Shown here: positions 31,862 to 41,629 of the stretch, piece after piece
Layout: each line of letters opens with the position of its first letter
How positions within the stretch are numbered: the first letter of the stretch is position 1
NCBI GenBank assembly: GCA_050744865.1
Contig: JBOGHW010000091.1
Coordinates: forward strand, 1 to 64,000
DNA: 64,000 nt
Source: JAKACA01 sp050744865
Lineage (GTDB): Bacteria > Actinomycetota > Acidimicrobiia > Acidimicrobiales > Bog-793
Direction of reading: 5' to 3'
The notes under the pieces: generated by a model
Told to the model about the DNA's origin: nothing
Database searches by the model: none
What the model saw: only the letters and a program-made list of their open reading frames with translations
Made by a program: the position numbers and the translations under genes

Positions 31862-32929
31862 TCAGCCGTTTGAGGAGAAGACAGTGGCCAGCTCCGCCGG
31901 CACTGCTTCCTCCAGCTGGTCGTACCGGCACGACAGCGGCTCCCGGTCGTGGCGGAAGCGCTGGAAAGTGGTGCCGTGCCGGAAGCGGTTGCCCTGCAGG
32001 TGGTCGTAGGCAACCTCACAGACGAGCTCGGGTCGCAGCGGCTCGAAGGAGAGGTCCTTCCCGGCGTTCCACCTGCTCTGTCCGCCGGGGATCCGGCCCT
32101 CGGCCGGCTGCGCCTCGGCCCACGCCCAGGGATGTCCCTCCATCGACTCCAGGCGGTAGGGAGCCAGCTGATCCACCAGTTCGAGCCTGCGGGCGTTCGT
32201 GAAGGACGAAGTCACCCCGACGTGATGCAAAGTGCCGTCGCCGTCGTAAAGGCCGAGCAACAGGGAGCCCACTGCACCCTTGGTCGTCTTGTGCCAGCGG
32301 AAGCCGGCTACTACGCAGTCGGCCGTGCGGCGGTGCTTGATCTTGGTCCACCCCCGATGGTTCTCGACGTACGGTCCGTCGAGCGGCTTGGCCATCACGC
32401 CGTCAAGCCCGGCGCCTTCGAACCGGGCGAACCAGTCGGCCGCCGTGGCGATCGACTCGGTGGCCGGCGTCACGTGGACGGGGGCCCTGGCACCGGCCAG
32501 CGCTTGCACGAGAAGGTCGCGCCGCTCGGCAAGCGGGGCAGAGCGCAGATCGACATCGTCGAGTGCCAGCACGTCGAAGGCAACGAAGCACGCCGGAGTC
32601 GTCGCGGCGAGCAAGCGCACCCGGGAGTCGGCCGGGTGGATGCGATTGAGCAAAGCGTCGAAGTCGAGGCCGTGAGGGCCGGCGATCACCACCTCACCGT
32701 CTAGCACGCAGCGTTCCGGGATGTTGGCCACGACGGCGGCCACGACCTCTGGGAAGTAGCGAGTCAGAGGCCGCTCGTTGCGGCTGCCGAGGACGACCGA
32801 GTCGCCGTCGCGGAACACGATGCACCTGAAACCGTCCCACTTCGGCTCGTAGAGCAGCCGGCCGCTCGGCAGCTCCTTTGCCGGCTTGGAAAGCATCGGG
32901 GATAGGGGCGGCGACACCGGGATGGCCAT
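31862..32929 (-). CDS. ligC: ATP-dependent DNA ligase, LigC type
   Basis: This 355-residue ligase has the AMP-accepting Lys in motif I EPKWDGFR (residues 28-35). It also has motif III (VLDGEVVI...FDALLNR), motif IV (LDGVMAKPLDGPY) and motif V (TKIKHRRTADCVVAGF), then an OB fold. It lacks polymerase and nuclease domains, matching stand-alone LigC, which mycobacteria use in accessory repair. No Ku or LigD partner is in the window. The annotated ATG is at 32929; it is the last of four closely spaced minus-strand genes. Confidence 0.92.
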   Translation of the reverse strand: MAIPVSPPLSPMLSKPAKELPSGRLLYEPKWDGFRCIVFRDGDSVVLGSRNERPLTRYFPEVVAAVVANIPERCVLDGEVVIAGPHGLDFDALLNRIHPADSRVRLLAATTPACFVAFDVLALDDVDLRSAPLAERRDLLVQALAGARAPVHVTPATESIATAADWFARFEGAGLDGVMAKPLDGPYVENHRGWTKIKHRRTADCVVAGFRWHKTTKGAVGSLLLGLYDGDGTLHHVGVTSSFTNARRLELVDQLAPYRLESMEGHPWAWAEAQPAEGRIPGGQSRWNAGKDLSFEPLRPELVCEVAYDHLQGNRFRHGTTFQRFRHDREPLSCRYDQLEEAVPAELATVFSSNG

Positions 32930-32972
32930 GCCCCAGGCTATGCCGCGGCGCGGCGCCGAGCCGTCGGCGCCA

Positions 32973-33719
32973 TCAGAGCCGGCGATTGAGCAGGTGCACC
33001 CTGGCCTGGTCGCGCGGCCTCACTACGATCTGGTCGAGGTCCACGTGGCTGGGGCGCGTGGCGACGAAGGCGACGCACTCCGCGATGTCTTGGGCAGTGA
33101 GTGGCGTCACCCCCTTGTAAACGGCTTCGGCCCGGCCGGAATCCCCATCGAAACGCACCAGCGAGAAGTCCGTCTCCACCATCCCGGGGTCGATCTCGCT
33201 AACGCGCACGGGCTGACCCAGCAGCTCCATCCGGAGTACGTCTGTCAAGGCGCGAAGGGCATGCTTGGCCGCGTTGTAGCCGGCGCCTCCGGCGTACGGC
33301 TCGAAGGCGGCGACCGAGCCGATGTTGATCACCAGACCGTCGCCGGAGGCTATGAGGCGGGGCAGGAGGGCGCGCGTCATGCGCAGGGTGCCAAGGACGT
33401 TCGAGTCGTACATCCGGCGCCACTTGGCCTCGTCGGCATCGACTATCGAGTCGAGACCGAGAGCTCCACCGGCGTTGTTGACGAGCACCTGGCAATCGCC
33501 TGCGGCGTCGCAGAACGTCTGGACCGAGGCTGCGTCTGTCACGTCCAGAGGAAGGGCGCGGGCGCTCTGTCCGATCGAGCCTGCGACAGCCTCGACGAGC
33601 TCGAGCCGCCTTGCACCGAGCACCACCGAGTAGCCCGACCGTGCCAGTTCCCTGGCCGTCGCCGCCCCTATCCCGCTCGAGGCCCCCGTCACGACGGCGT
33701 TGCGCCCAGCTTGGGCCAT
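32973..33719 (-). CDS. Short-chain dehydrogenase/reductase
   Basis: This 248-residue classical SDR has TGASSGIG (residues 11-18), NNAG near 87-90 and the YNAAKHAL catalytic Tyr/Lys pair. GARRLE after beta-2 (Arg-rich) suggests NADP(H). Specific substrate unknown; the sequence resembles the YdfG/serine-3-dehydrogenase-like group. ATG 33719 overlaps the stop of the Tat-exported protein gene (ATGA), which ties it to that operon. Confidence 0.88.
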   Translation of the reverse strand: MAQAGRNAVVTGASSGIGAATARELARSGYSVVLGARRLELVEAVAGSIGQSARALPLDVTDAASVQTFCDAAGDCQVLVNNAGGALGLDSIVDADEAKWRRMYDSNVLGTLRMTRALLPRLIASGDGLVINIGSVAAFEPYAGGAGYNAAKHALRALTDVLRMELLGQPVRVSEIDPGMVETDFSLVRFDGDSGRAEAVYKGVTPLTAQDIAECVAFVATRPSHVDLDQIVVRPRDQARVHLLNRRL

Positions 33720-35197
33720 CAGATCAGCTCGGTCAACGGGAAGGACCTGTGCGCTCGCGGCGGCACCAGGAAGTTCTGGCGGTGGGTGGTGGCGATGCCC
33801 GCCGAGTTGACGAAGGCCCGGTAGGGCGGCGAGGCACTCTTGAGGCCGCCGTCCATCGCCGACCGCAAGCGGGTGAAGTAGTCGCTCGTCGGGACGTAGC
33901 TGAGGAAGTGGACGCCGGCCGAGGGGTAAGGCGACCACTGGTCGCGGGAGGGGTCGGCGCTGTAGGCAAACGGGTCGTCGACGGTGTTGAAGTCGGCTCG
34001 GACCGGTATCGCCGAGCCCTTCCCGAACCCGTTGGTGTCCTGTTGCAGGCGCGACACGGGCTGCATGGACCCCGAGTGCCCCACGATCCCGTAAGCACCG
34101 ATGTCACTCCGGACGTCGCGCTCCGTCTCAGCTCCGCCCGGCCCCTCCGCGACGGTCATAGTGCCGGGTGGCACCGTCGAGCCAAGCCCGGGGCGGAAGG
34201 CGACGTCGACTCTGTCCGCGTAGGCATTGCGGCTATACCACTCGGCCAGGTCCTCGAACAAGTGGGAGAGCGCCAGCACGGTCCCGCCCGCGAAGTAGCT
34301 GCCGGCCCGCTGATTGGTCATGCCGAGCGACTCCAGGTTGGCGATTCCCCGCTGACCCTGTGCGGCCGCTTGGGTGGACGTGAACCCGAGGAAGAGCGGC
34401 GACTGGTCCGGGATGAGCTCGGCGCCGGGCAGCTTGCTCGCCAGGGCGAACCGCTTGGTCAGGCTCTGCCCCCCCCTGCCGAGCCTGGTGGCGTCTACGA
34501 AACCTTTGCGGCGGCTGGTGACATCGAATAGGCCGGCTAGTGTGCCGCCGAACACCGCCGAGTAGGCCGCCGCAAGGTGGGGGAGCGAGTCGCTCGCCAT
34601 TACGACCGCGATGTCGTTGTTCTCGAGGATCGTGTCCTTGGGGTCGCTCGCGAAACGCACAGAGGGCAACAGCACCGGCCGGTAGGCGCCTTGCAGCGCC
34701 GACCCGGACACATCGAGAGGCATATGGCGCGCGACGAGCGAGGCGGGCAGGAAGCGATCGAAGTAGGGGAGGCCCCAAACTATTGCCAAGCCGAGCCCTT
34801 GCGGAGTGAACGTCAGCAGCCCGTCGTCCTCCATGCCCGCCAGCACTGCTTCGAGGGCATGCTGTGCCTCGTGAAGACCCGAAGCCGACGTTGCAGCGGC
34901 GAGCTTGGCGGTGACAACTTCGTGGTAGAGGGGCGGCACGTCGACGACGACGCCGTTGTCTGTGACGGTCCGAGTCCCCGCGAACAGGTACTGCTCAGGT
35001 GGCAGGCCGTGAGGTTCCGCGAGGGTGCCCTGGCCCGGCCGGAGCCTGGCTCCTGGTGGTACCAAGCGCTCGATGATCCCGTAGGCGCCGCTCGGGGCAA
35101 GGGCCGAAGCCACAGCGCCGCCGAGGAACGCCCGCCGGCTGAGCGTCCCGTCAGCGGTGGCCCGGCTCGGGCGGCGCTCCCCGATCCTGTCCGCCAC
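33719..35197 (-). CDS. Tat-exported protein, possibly DyP-peroxidase-like
   Basis: This 492-residue protein has a twin-arginine signal near its start (LSRRAFLGGAVASALAPSGA). The mature part is soluble, with blocks ENNDIAVVMASDSLPHLAAA, IPDQSPLFLGFTSTQAAAQG and AGVHFLSYVPTSDYFTRLRS. The last recalls the end of DyP-type haem peroxidases, but the usual GxxDG motif is not evident, so the fold is uncertain. Tat export implies a folded, probably cofactor-containing enzyme. GTG at 35197 puts the signal peptide at residues 20-42. It lies between the M48 protease and SDR genes. Confidence 0.6.
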   Translation of the reverse strand: MADRIGERRPSRATADGTLSRRAFLGGAVASALAPSGAYGIIERLVPPGARLRPGQGTLAEPHGLPPEQYLFAGTRTVTDNGVVVDVPPLYHEVVTAKLAAATSASGLHEAQHALEAVLAGMEDDGLLTFTPQGLGLAIVWGLPYFDRFLPASLVARHMPLDVSGSALQGAYRPVLLPSVRFASDPKDTILENNDIAVVMASDSLPHLAAAYSAVFGGTLAGLFDVTSRRKGFVDATRLGRGGQSLTKRFALASKLPGAELIPDQSPLFLGFTSTQAAAQGQRGIANLESLGMTNQRAGSYFAGGTVLALSHLFEDLAEWYSRNAYADRVDVAFRPGLGSTVPPGTMTVAEGPGGAETERDVRSDIGAYGIVGHSGSMQPVSRLQQDTNGFGKGSAIPVRADFNTVDDPFAYSADPSRDQWSPYPSAGVHFLSYVPTSDYFTRLRSAMDGGLKSASPPYRAFVNSAGIATTHRQNFLVPPRAHRSFPLTELI

Positions 35198-35205
35198 GCC
35201 TCGCC

Positions 35206-36249
35206 TCAAAAGCTCGGCTCGAAGCCTTCGTCGGCGAAGTCGCTCTCGCTCGACCCGGAGGAGGCAGCCGACCCTGAATGCCCGTCGAGCCAACCGGTGA
35301 CCTTCTCGACCGCCGTTTGTATGCCGCCGCCTGCCCGCTCGACGATTCCGGAGAAACGCTTCCGGTAGTGCCCCACCGCCTCGTTGAACTCTGCCGTGGG
35401 CGGTGGCTCCTGGCCCCGCCTGACGTAGGCGCCGGACCGGATCCTGTCGAACTCGCCGGAGCTCACCCAGGCGATGAGCTCCTTCACACGGCGGACAGGG
35501 AACGGGTGAGTCGACCCGATCTCGTGCCAGAACCGGGTGTAGCGCGCCATAGGGCTCGGCTCCTCCTGGTATTCGGTCGCCTGCCGGATGAAAGCGTCGA
35601 GCTTCATCTCCTTCACCGGCCCTCCGGCGATGCGCATGAGCGTCGCCATGGGGATCATCGGGTCGTCTGTCACGAGGGCGGCGGCACGGTCCGCCGTCAG
35701 CTCTGCCATCCGCGACCACTCGAGCAGGGCGTAGTACACGCCTCGCAGAGGTAGGCCGACGAGCGGCTGTCCTTTCAGGACGCCCCGCAGGATCTGGCGA
35801 GTCAGCTGCAGGGTAGTGTTGAGCCCGACATGGTCGCACAAGACGTGCCCCATCTCGTGGGCCAGGACGGCGCGCAACTCTCCTTCTTCGTAGCCCGAGA
35901 CCAGGCCGGACATGACCAGTGTCACCGGCTCGGACGTGCCGATAGTCATGGCGTTGCCGACCGACTGCTGGGTCACGTAGAGCTTGGGTACGGTCTCGAT
36001 GTCGAGGGTGTTGGCGCACTGCCGTTGGATGGCCCAGGCCCAAGAGCACTGGTCTTCGCCGAGGCGGACGGACTGCCCGAGCAGTAGCTGGCGGTACTTG
36101 CGCTCGTAGCCGAACTCGGACAGCTTCTTGATGACTGTGTCGAGCATCGGCACCGAGCCGATAGCAGCTCGGGCCGCCCTGTCAGCTTGGTGGGCGAACG
36201 CCTGGGCACTGATGTCCGGGTACTTGAGCGCCGGTTCGATCATCGACAT
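35206..36249 (-). CDS. M48-family zinc metalloprotease
   Basis: This 347-residue protein has the zinc motif HEMGH (131-135), and the third ligand Glu is in the AELTADRAAAL segment downstream. Unlike HtpX it has no clear N-terminal membrane helices. It resembles the cytoplasmic or peripheral M48 proteins common in actinobacteria. The C-terminal 35 residues are Ser/Gly/Glu-rich. The stop lies 8 bases before the GTG of the Tat-protein gene, so the two are co-expressed. ATG 36249. Confidence 0.88.
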   Translation of the reverse strand: MSMIEPALKYPDISAQAFAHQADRAARAAIGSVPMLDTVIKKLSEFGYERKYRQLLLGQSVRLGEDQCSWAWAIQRQCANTLDIETVPKLYVTQQSVGNAMTIGTSEPVTLVMSGLVSGYEEGELRAVLAHEMGHVLCDHVGLNTTLQLTRQILRGVLKGQPLVGLPLRGVYYALLEWSRMAELTADRAAALVTDDPMIPMATLMRIAGGPVKEMKLDAFIRQATEYQEEPSPMARYTRFWHEIGSTHPFPVRRVKELIAWVSSGEFDRIRSGAYVRRGQEPPPTAEFNEAVGHYRKRFSGIVERAGGGIQTAVEKVTGWLDGHSGSAASSGSSESDFADEGFEPSF

Positions 36250-36302
36250 GGCGGTCTCGTCTCTGTGTTGGGTGGTCGCCCTGCATTCTGCCCGATACAG
36301 CG

Positions 36303-36341
36303 GTCCCGGGCGCCGCGCCCGCCAGCGCAGCTACCCGGGAC
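36303..36341 (-). promoter_or_regulatory. GC-rich hairpin in the M48 gene leader
   Basis: GTCCCGGG (36303-36310) pairs with CCCGGGAC (36334-36341) around a 23-base loop that itself contains GCGC arms. It lies just downstream of the S53 protease stop on the minus strand and could equally be that gene's terminator. Confidence 0.4.
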
Positions 36342-36358
36342 GATGTGCGTGCTGCCTC

Positions 36359-39300
36359 TTAAGCCTTCGTATAGGTGAACCTGACCGAAGACTTGGACTT
36401 GCCCGTTCCGGTCGCCTGGCTCTCGACGGTGGTCACTGTCACGAGCGCCTTCTCCCCGGCTTTGCCAGCCGGCACCGTGACTTGGACGGCGGTCGTCGAA
36501 CCGCAGTCGAGGAGTGCCTCTTGGTTCGAGAACGTCTCGGCGGCCACGCCGGCGAAGTAGACGGCTGTCACGCAGCCGAGATTCTGGCCGTAGATCGTGA
36601 TCTTGGTCCCGCCGGCAGCCGGTCCGGACGTCGCGCTCGCACTGTCCACTACGGGGTTGCCCGGTGGGTAGACGACCACTAGCGGGGGTTGGGCAGACGG
36701 CACGGCACAGCCTGGATATCCGGCCTGAGCTGCCACGGCTGCCGACGTGGTGCTGCAGAGCAGCACCGTCTCCAGACCAGGGAGCGACCCGGGCGAACCG
36801 AAGCTGGCCGATGTGCCACTGGCGATGTCGACGTCGGCCACGGTCGCCAGCAGGCCATACGGGCCGAGCTCGGCGTCGTACACCTCGGCCTCCATCGAGC
36901 TAGTGAGGCCGGTCCCGGTCACCGAAACCTTGCTGCCCCCGGTGTCTGCCCAGGCTGCCGGGGTGACGGCGGTGACGTGGGGGACTCCCGAGTAGACGAC
37001 GCGGGCGGGAGCGCCGGCTTTGGTGAGACCGGCCAGTGTCCAAACGCCCAGCTGCATCATCTGCGGCTGATTGGTCGTGTAACCGAGAGACGGTGCGCTG
37101 ACCTGTATCTCGGTGCCGCTGACGTAGCTGATGCTGTCGCTGAGGTTGGCAGCCTGCTTGCTGCTACCGAAGTAGATGCCTGCCAGGCCGACGATGTTGA
37201 AACCCGTGCCGGTAATGGTGACGGTCGATCCCCCGAGCTCGCTCGCCTCGTCAGAAGGACTCTGGGAGGTCGAGACGGCCGAGATTGTCGGCGCCGGCAT
37301 GTAGTCGTACTCCGTCATTGCCGGGACGACCTCGCACCCGCAACCGGTCGGCGCTCCGAAAGCTCCGTTGGAGTCGAAGGTGATGGCCCCCTCGTAAGCC
37401 GGCAGGATCGTGTCCGTGGCGCTCGACCCTGCGCTCGTCGTCACCACGACCTCGACCTGGCACATGTCGGTTGCCGCCTTGAGGTCCGTCATGCAGTCGG
37501 TCTTGCCGGCGGTGTATGCAGGAACCACCGCCTTCAACTCGTAGCTGCTGACGTAGGTCACCTTCGATCGAATGCCTCCGATCTGCACTTCCGGCGCCGA
37601 GGTGCCGAAGCCCGACCCGAAGACTGTGACGGTGTTCTTGCCGGCCAGCGATCCGCCATAGGAGCTGACGCCGGTAACCGCGGGAAGCGCAGCGTTCGAG
37701 ATGCTCTCGTCCACGAACTCGAAGCTGCTTGCGGGGCTCGGACTGCTCGACTTGCCGTTGCCGAGCGTCACCACGACTTCTGCCAGGCCCGCACCGTCGG
37801 TGGCGGAACCGGTGGGCTTGATCGAGTCACCCGCTGGGACCGTGAGCGACAGCGAGGTGTTGCTGGTAACCGTGAACTTGGACACGACAGCGTTGTTTAC
37901 CCAGACCGATTCGACGGCTGCCTCTCCACCGGACTCGAAGCCGGATCCCGAGACGACGACCGAGGTCGGCGCTGTCGTCGAGCCGAAGGACGGGGTGATC
38001 GAGGTGATGACCGGCCGCGAGGCCGACGCACCGAGGGTGCACAGGTAGAAGGCCAGCCCGTCCGAGCCGTTCGGGCGGGTCAGCTCGGGCGTGCCGAGGC
38101 CGGAGGCCATGTCGTAGCCCGCCGTGGCCGGGAAGATAGCTCCGTTGTCCATGTCGTAGACGTCGTTGTTGCCGGTCTTGATGTCGTTGAAGGAGGCTGC
38201 GTACTCGGACGGGACTGAGGACACGGCGTACAGCAAGGGACTGACGAAGCCGACGCCGTGAGCCGTGGCTGACTTGGACGTGCAGGCGTTCGAGTCGTTG
38301 ATGAGCGTCAGCATGGCGGCCCAGATGGGTGTCGCCGACGACGTTCCTCCGATGGTGGTCCAGCCAGAAGCGGGATCACCCGGCTCGGCGTAAAGGGCGC
38401 TGTAGGTCGTCACGGCGCCGGTGTATTCGTCAGCCTGAGCTGACACGTCGGGCAGTTCGCGGCACTCCTCGCCTTTCGGGGCATCGCAGAAGTTGCCGCC
38501 CGAGACGCCTTTTGCTGCCGCGATGGCCTTGGGGTTGTTGACGCCGGGCACGAGCGAGTCCTGCTGCCAGCTGGGCTCGACCCAGGTCTCGGAGATCCCG
38601 CCGCCTCCGCCGCCCCAGTTGGCCCCGTCGTTCCACACCCGCTCGGCAGGAGGTTGTGTGGCGTCGTCGATGGTCGTTCCGCCGACAGACACCACGTATG
38701 GCTGCGAGGAGGGGTCAAGGACACTGAGCGCCGGGTTGTCCGTCCCGGCGGCATTGCACTCCTCGCTCCCGGAGTCACCGGCCGCCCCGAAGATCGACTG
38801 TCCCTGGACGGCGGCTTCTTGGAAGATGAAGTTCTCGACTTGCTGGCCACCGGGGTCGCCGACCTGCATCGACTGCTCGCACTCGGCCCAGCTCGTGCTG
38901 ACGACCTGCGCCTTGTCGGCGGCCACGATGGCGTTCCACTCGTCGGTGCTGCCGTAGCTCGTGTTGGGCGCCTCGTAGACGTCGATTGCGGCGCCCGGCG
39001 CCATGGCCGACAAGTCGTCGACGTCGAGGATCGACTCGCCCGATCCGTAGCCGGCAGCCTGGCCGCCGTCGACGGGAACGATAGAGAGGCGCTTGCCCAT
39101 CGCGGTTGCGCCAGCATTGCCGAAGTAGCATTTGTCGAACGTCAGGACGTCTGCGGGCGAGACGGGCTCCAGTTCGAAGAGAGCGATCGTGTCGCCGGTC
39201 CCTAAGTCACCGGCCTTGTAAAGCCCGAAGGCGCCGTAGGAGTTGGCGATCTGGGCGTCAGTGAGACCGCCGTAAGCCGCTGCGGCAGCAGTTGCGTCCG

Positions 39301-40042
39301 GGCAGGCGGCGGGGGCCCCGCTCACGGCGGGCAGCTTCGGGCCGGTGGCCTTCGGGAAAGTACCTGTGTCCTTGGCCGGCGCCCTGACGAGCCCGGCGCT
39401 GTCTTCCGGCGCAAGGTTGTCGAGGCCGATAACGGCTGTGACGTCGCTGGCAATCGAAGCGGGCAGCTTTACGCCGGAAGTGGTCTCTGTCCCCACGTAG
39501 CCGTCGGGCATGCGGACAGTAGCGAGACCGGTGTGAAAAGCGCTCTCGATCCGGGAGGCGGGCGAGCTGAACGTCACGAGCAGGCCGTTGGGCGACACGT
39601 TGCTGACGCGAAGGCCCTCCGCCTGCAGTGTGGACTTCACGGCGGTGATCGTGGACGCCGTCGGTCCGAAGTCGGACACGTACTGGTGCTCCGACAAGTA
39701 CTGGTGGAACAGTGGAGAGCTGGCGGTCGTGACTTCTTTGATGTACGACACGAGACCAGCGTCGTCGCGCGGCGTGATGGCAACTGCACCGGTCACAAGC
39801 TTCTGTCGCGAGACGGCACCTATTACGTGGGCGCCAAGCGGGAGGAGAGGTGCCTTCGTGACGACCCGCAGGTGTGACAGCGAGATCGCCGGACGCACCT
39901 CGGCTGTGGCGACCGGTGCCGCCAAGGCGCTGGCAAGCGGTGCGGTCGCGACGACTGCTGCCGACACAGCCAGCTTCCGATAGCCGCCTCTTCGCCGCTC
40001 TTGGCCGTCGGCCGGGCGCTTCCCCTTGCAGTTCTTCGTCAC
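36359..40042 (-). CDS. Sedolisin/kumamolisin-type S53 protease with IPT/TIG repeats
   Basis: This 1227-residue exported protein has a basic N-terminus and hydrophobic signal (about 20-45), then a Pro-kumamolisin activation domain (about 65-205, YLSEHQYVSDFGPTASTITA). The S53 catalytic domain has Glu336 and Asp340 in GESILDVDD and nucleophile Ser568 in GGTSSATPIWA. Repeated IPT/TIG Ig-like domains follow from about residue 670 to the end (TSITPSFGSTTAPTSVVVSG and similar). S53 peptidases are acid-active, consistent with an acidic habitat. GTG 40042 has GAGGAG upstream. It is by far the largest gene of the window. Confidence 0.92.
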   Translation of the reverse strand: MTKNCKGKRPADGQERRRGGYRKLAVSAAVVATAPLASALAAPVATAEVRPAISLSHLRVVTKAPLLPLGAHVIGAVSRQKLVTGAVAITPRDDAGLVSYIKEVTTASSPLFHQYLSEHQYVSDFGPTASTITAVKSTLQAEGLRVSNVSPNGLLVTFSSPASRIESAFHTGLATVRMPDGYVGTETTSGVKLPASIASDVTAVIGLDNLAPEDSAGLVRAPAKDTGTFPKATGPKLPAVSGAPAACPDATAAAAAYGGLTDAQIANSYGAFGLYKAGDLGTGDTIALFELEPVSPADVLTFDKCYFGNAGATAMGKRLSIVPVDGGQAAGYGSGESILDVDDLSAMAPGAAIDVYEAPNTSYGSTDEWNAIVAADKAQVVSTSWAECEQSMQVGDPGGQQVENFIFQEAAVQGQSIFGAAGDSGSEECNAAGTDNPALSVLDPSSQPYVVSVGGTTIDDATQPPAERVWNDGANWGGGGGGISETWVEPSWQQDSLVPGVNNPKAIAAAKGVSGGNFCDAPKGEECRELPDVSAQADEYTGAVTTYSALYAEPGDPASGWTTIGGTSSATPIWAAMLTLINDSNACTSKSATAHGVGFVSPLLYAVSSVPSEYAASFNDIKTGNNDVYDMDNGAIFPATAGYDMASGLGTPELTRPNGSDGLAFYLCTLGASASRPVITSITPSFGSTTAPTSVVVSGSGFESGGEAAVESVWVNNAVVSKFTVTSNTSLSLTVPAGDSIKPTGSATDGAGLAEVVVTLGNGKSSSPSPASSFEFVDESISNAALPAVTGVSSYGGSLAGKNTVTVFGSGFGTSAPEVQIGGIRSKVTYVSSYELKAVVPAYTAGKTDCMTDLKAATDMCQVEVVVTTSAGSSATDTILPAYEGAITFDSNGAFGAPTGCGCEVVPAMTEYDYMPAPTISAVSTSQSPSDEASELGGSTVTITGTGFNIVGLAGIYFGSSKQAANLSDSISYVSGTEIQVSAPSLGYTTNQPQMMQLGVWTLAGLTKAGAPARVVYSGVPHVTAVTPAAWADTGGSKVSVTGTGLTSSMEAEVYDAELGPYGLLATVADVDIASGTSASFGSPGSLPGLETVLLCSTTSAAVAAQAGYPGCAVPSAQPPLVVVYPPGNPVVDSASATSGPAAGGTKITIYGQNLGCVTAVYFAGVAAETFSNQEALLDCGSTTAVQVTVPAGKAGEKALVTVTTVESQATGTGKSKSSVRFTYTKA

Positions 40043-40231
40043 ACCTTCTCCTCTTGTCAGGTTCCACCCGCGGCAGCGCAAAGGCGCACAGGACCGAAGG
40101 TGTCGGTCTAGCAAGGATCGGCCGGAGGGTCAAAGCCGGCGCGGCCACACCGGCGCGTGGCCGCTCGACGGGCACTTAGTCGCTCGGCCGGGCGCATCTC
40201 CTGGCACTCGCCAGCTGCTGGCCATTGCCCC

Positions 40232-41575
40232 TCAGTCCTGCGCACCGCTGAAAGCCTGAGCCATGTCGGCCTCGACGAAGCGCCTCGTCGAGGCACCGAT
40301 CAGTCCCCCCGCCGCCACGAGTATGCCGAGGATGACAAGCGCCCAGCGCTGCCCGTAACGGTCGATGATCGGGCCGATGACCGCGATCTGTAGCGAGATT
40401 GCCCCGGCGGCATACCACAGGAGTGACCACCCGTAAGCCTGGGCGCGCAACCGTGGAGCCGTCACGAAGGCCACCAGGGTGGTGTAAGCCGGGAGGAACC
40501 CGAGCGCTCCCACCGTCGCCAATCCCGTCGCAGCTATCGACAGTGCTTCCAGGCGCGAAGCCGCCATGAGAACGATCCCGGCGCCGCACTCGACGATCAG
40601 GGCGCCGCATACGACGGGCAGTGCCTTGACCTTGCCGGCGTAGAGCATCCTGTTGGAGAACCGCCCGCCGAGGAGGATGCCGCCGAGGCCGCCGAGGCCG
40701 TACAGGAGCGAGATCCAGCCGCGCCCTTTGTCGCCTATGTGGTAAATGTCGGCAAAGAAGTTGTTGAGCAGCGTCTGCAAGGGGATGGTGCCGGCTCCGA
40801 AGAGGAAGGCCGCCGCCCAGGTGCGGCGGAGCGCCCTGATCCGGGCGACACCCTTGAAGCCGGCGCGTACCGACGTGATAGGTGCGTCGCCGAACGAGTA
40901 GCCCATCGACGCCCCGCGCAAGGGCTCGGTCAGGGCGTACAGAAAGAAGACGAACACGAACGTCGGAATCGCCAGCGCCACGAAGGCGATTCGCCAGCCG
41001 AAGGCCACCGCGAAGAAGCCCGCCAGCGGACCGCCGACCAGACCGAGGCCCTGGCTGATCCACCTGTACCGGCTAAAGGTGAGACCGAGATCGGACGACG
41101 GGTAGTAGTCGGCCAGGAGGCTGGGATAAATGGTCTCGGTCGTCAGCTGGCCCACGCCGCCCGCCAAGCGGGCGACGACCAGTACGGCAACGACAGGGGC
41201 CAGCCCGGTCAGGATGGCGGTCAGGCCCCATACGACGCCGGCGACGGCGCTGATCCGGATGCGGTTGTGCCTGTCGCCGTAGTAACCGAGGTGGACGGAG
41301 AACACGACTGGTACTGCGCTCGTGAGCGTGGCGATCGTGTCGATGCTTGGCACCGACAAGTGGAAAGTCGCCCGGATATCGGGGGCAAGGATGCCGAAGG
41401 CGTTGAAGTCAAAGCTCTGGACACCCGCGAGACCGACGAGAATGGCGAGTGGTATCCAGCTGGCCGACAGGCCGAACGACCGCCTTGCCTTGACCGTGCC
41501 CGAGCCGTCGGTGGCAGGGCTCTCGGTGCCGGAGCCTTCGGTGCCGGAGCCGGGCTGAGCAGTGTCCGGGTCCAT
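40232..41575 (-). CDS. Major facilitator superfamily transporter
   Basis: This 447-residue protein has twelve predicted membrane helices. Family motifs are GYYGDRHNRIRISAVAGVVW after helix 2 (motif A) and RWISQGLGLVGGPLAGFF in helix 5. The substrate is unknown; the layout is Spinster/sugar-phosphate-like. The first 35 residues are Ser/Thr/Gly/Glu-rich and cytosolic. ATG 41575 was chosen because helix 1 follows at about residue 40. Open frame further upstream only shadows the divergent MOSC gene. A palindromic repeat pair between the two genes may control both. Confidence 0.88.
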   Translation of the reverse strand: MDPDTAQPGSGTEGSGTESPATDGSGTVKARRSFGLSASWIPLAILVGLAGVQSFDFNAFGILAPDIRATFHLSVPSIDTIATLTSAVPVVFSVHLGYYGDRHNRIRISAVAGVVWGLTAILTGLAPVVAVLVVARLAGGVGQLTTETIYPSLLADYYPSSDLGLTFSRYRWISQGLGLVGGPLAGFFAVAFGWRIAFVALAIPTFVFVFFLYALTEPLRGASMGYSFGDAPITSVRAGFKGVARIRALRRTWAAAFLFGAGTIPLQTLLNNFFADIYHIGDKGRGWISLLYGLGGLGGILLGGRFSNRMLYAGKVKALPVVCGALIVECGAGIVLMAASRLEALSIAATGLATVGALGFLPAYTTLVAFVTAPRLRAQAYGWSLLWYAAGAISLQIAVIGPIIDRYGQRWALVILGILVAAGGLIGASTRRFVEADMAQAFSGAQD

Positions 41576-41629
41576 CGTTCGGCCGAGCCTAGGTCGGTGG
41601 CTGGCGCGCGGCACGCTCCAGCAAGCATC

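Noticed and set aside
35198..36049. Upstream extension of the Tat-exported protein through the M48 gene
   Set aside because: The extra sequence is Arg/Pro-rich shadow of the M48 gene. GTG 35197 places a proper twin-arginine signal at the N-terminus.
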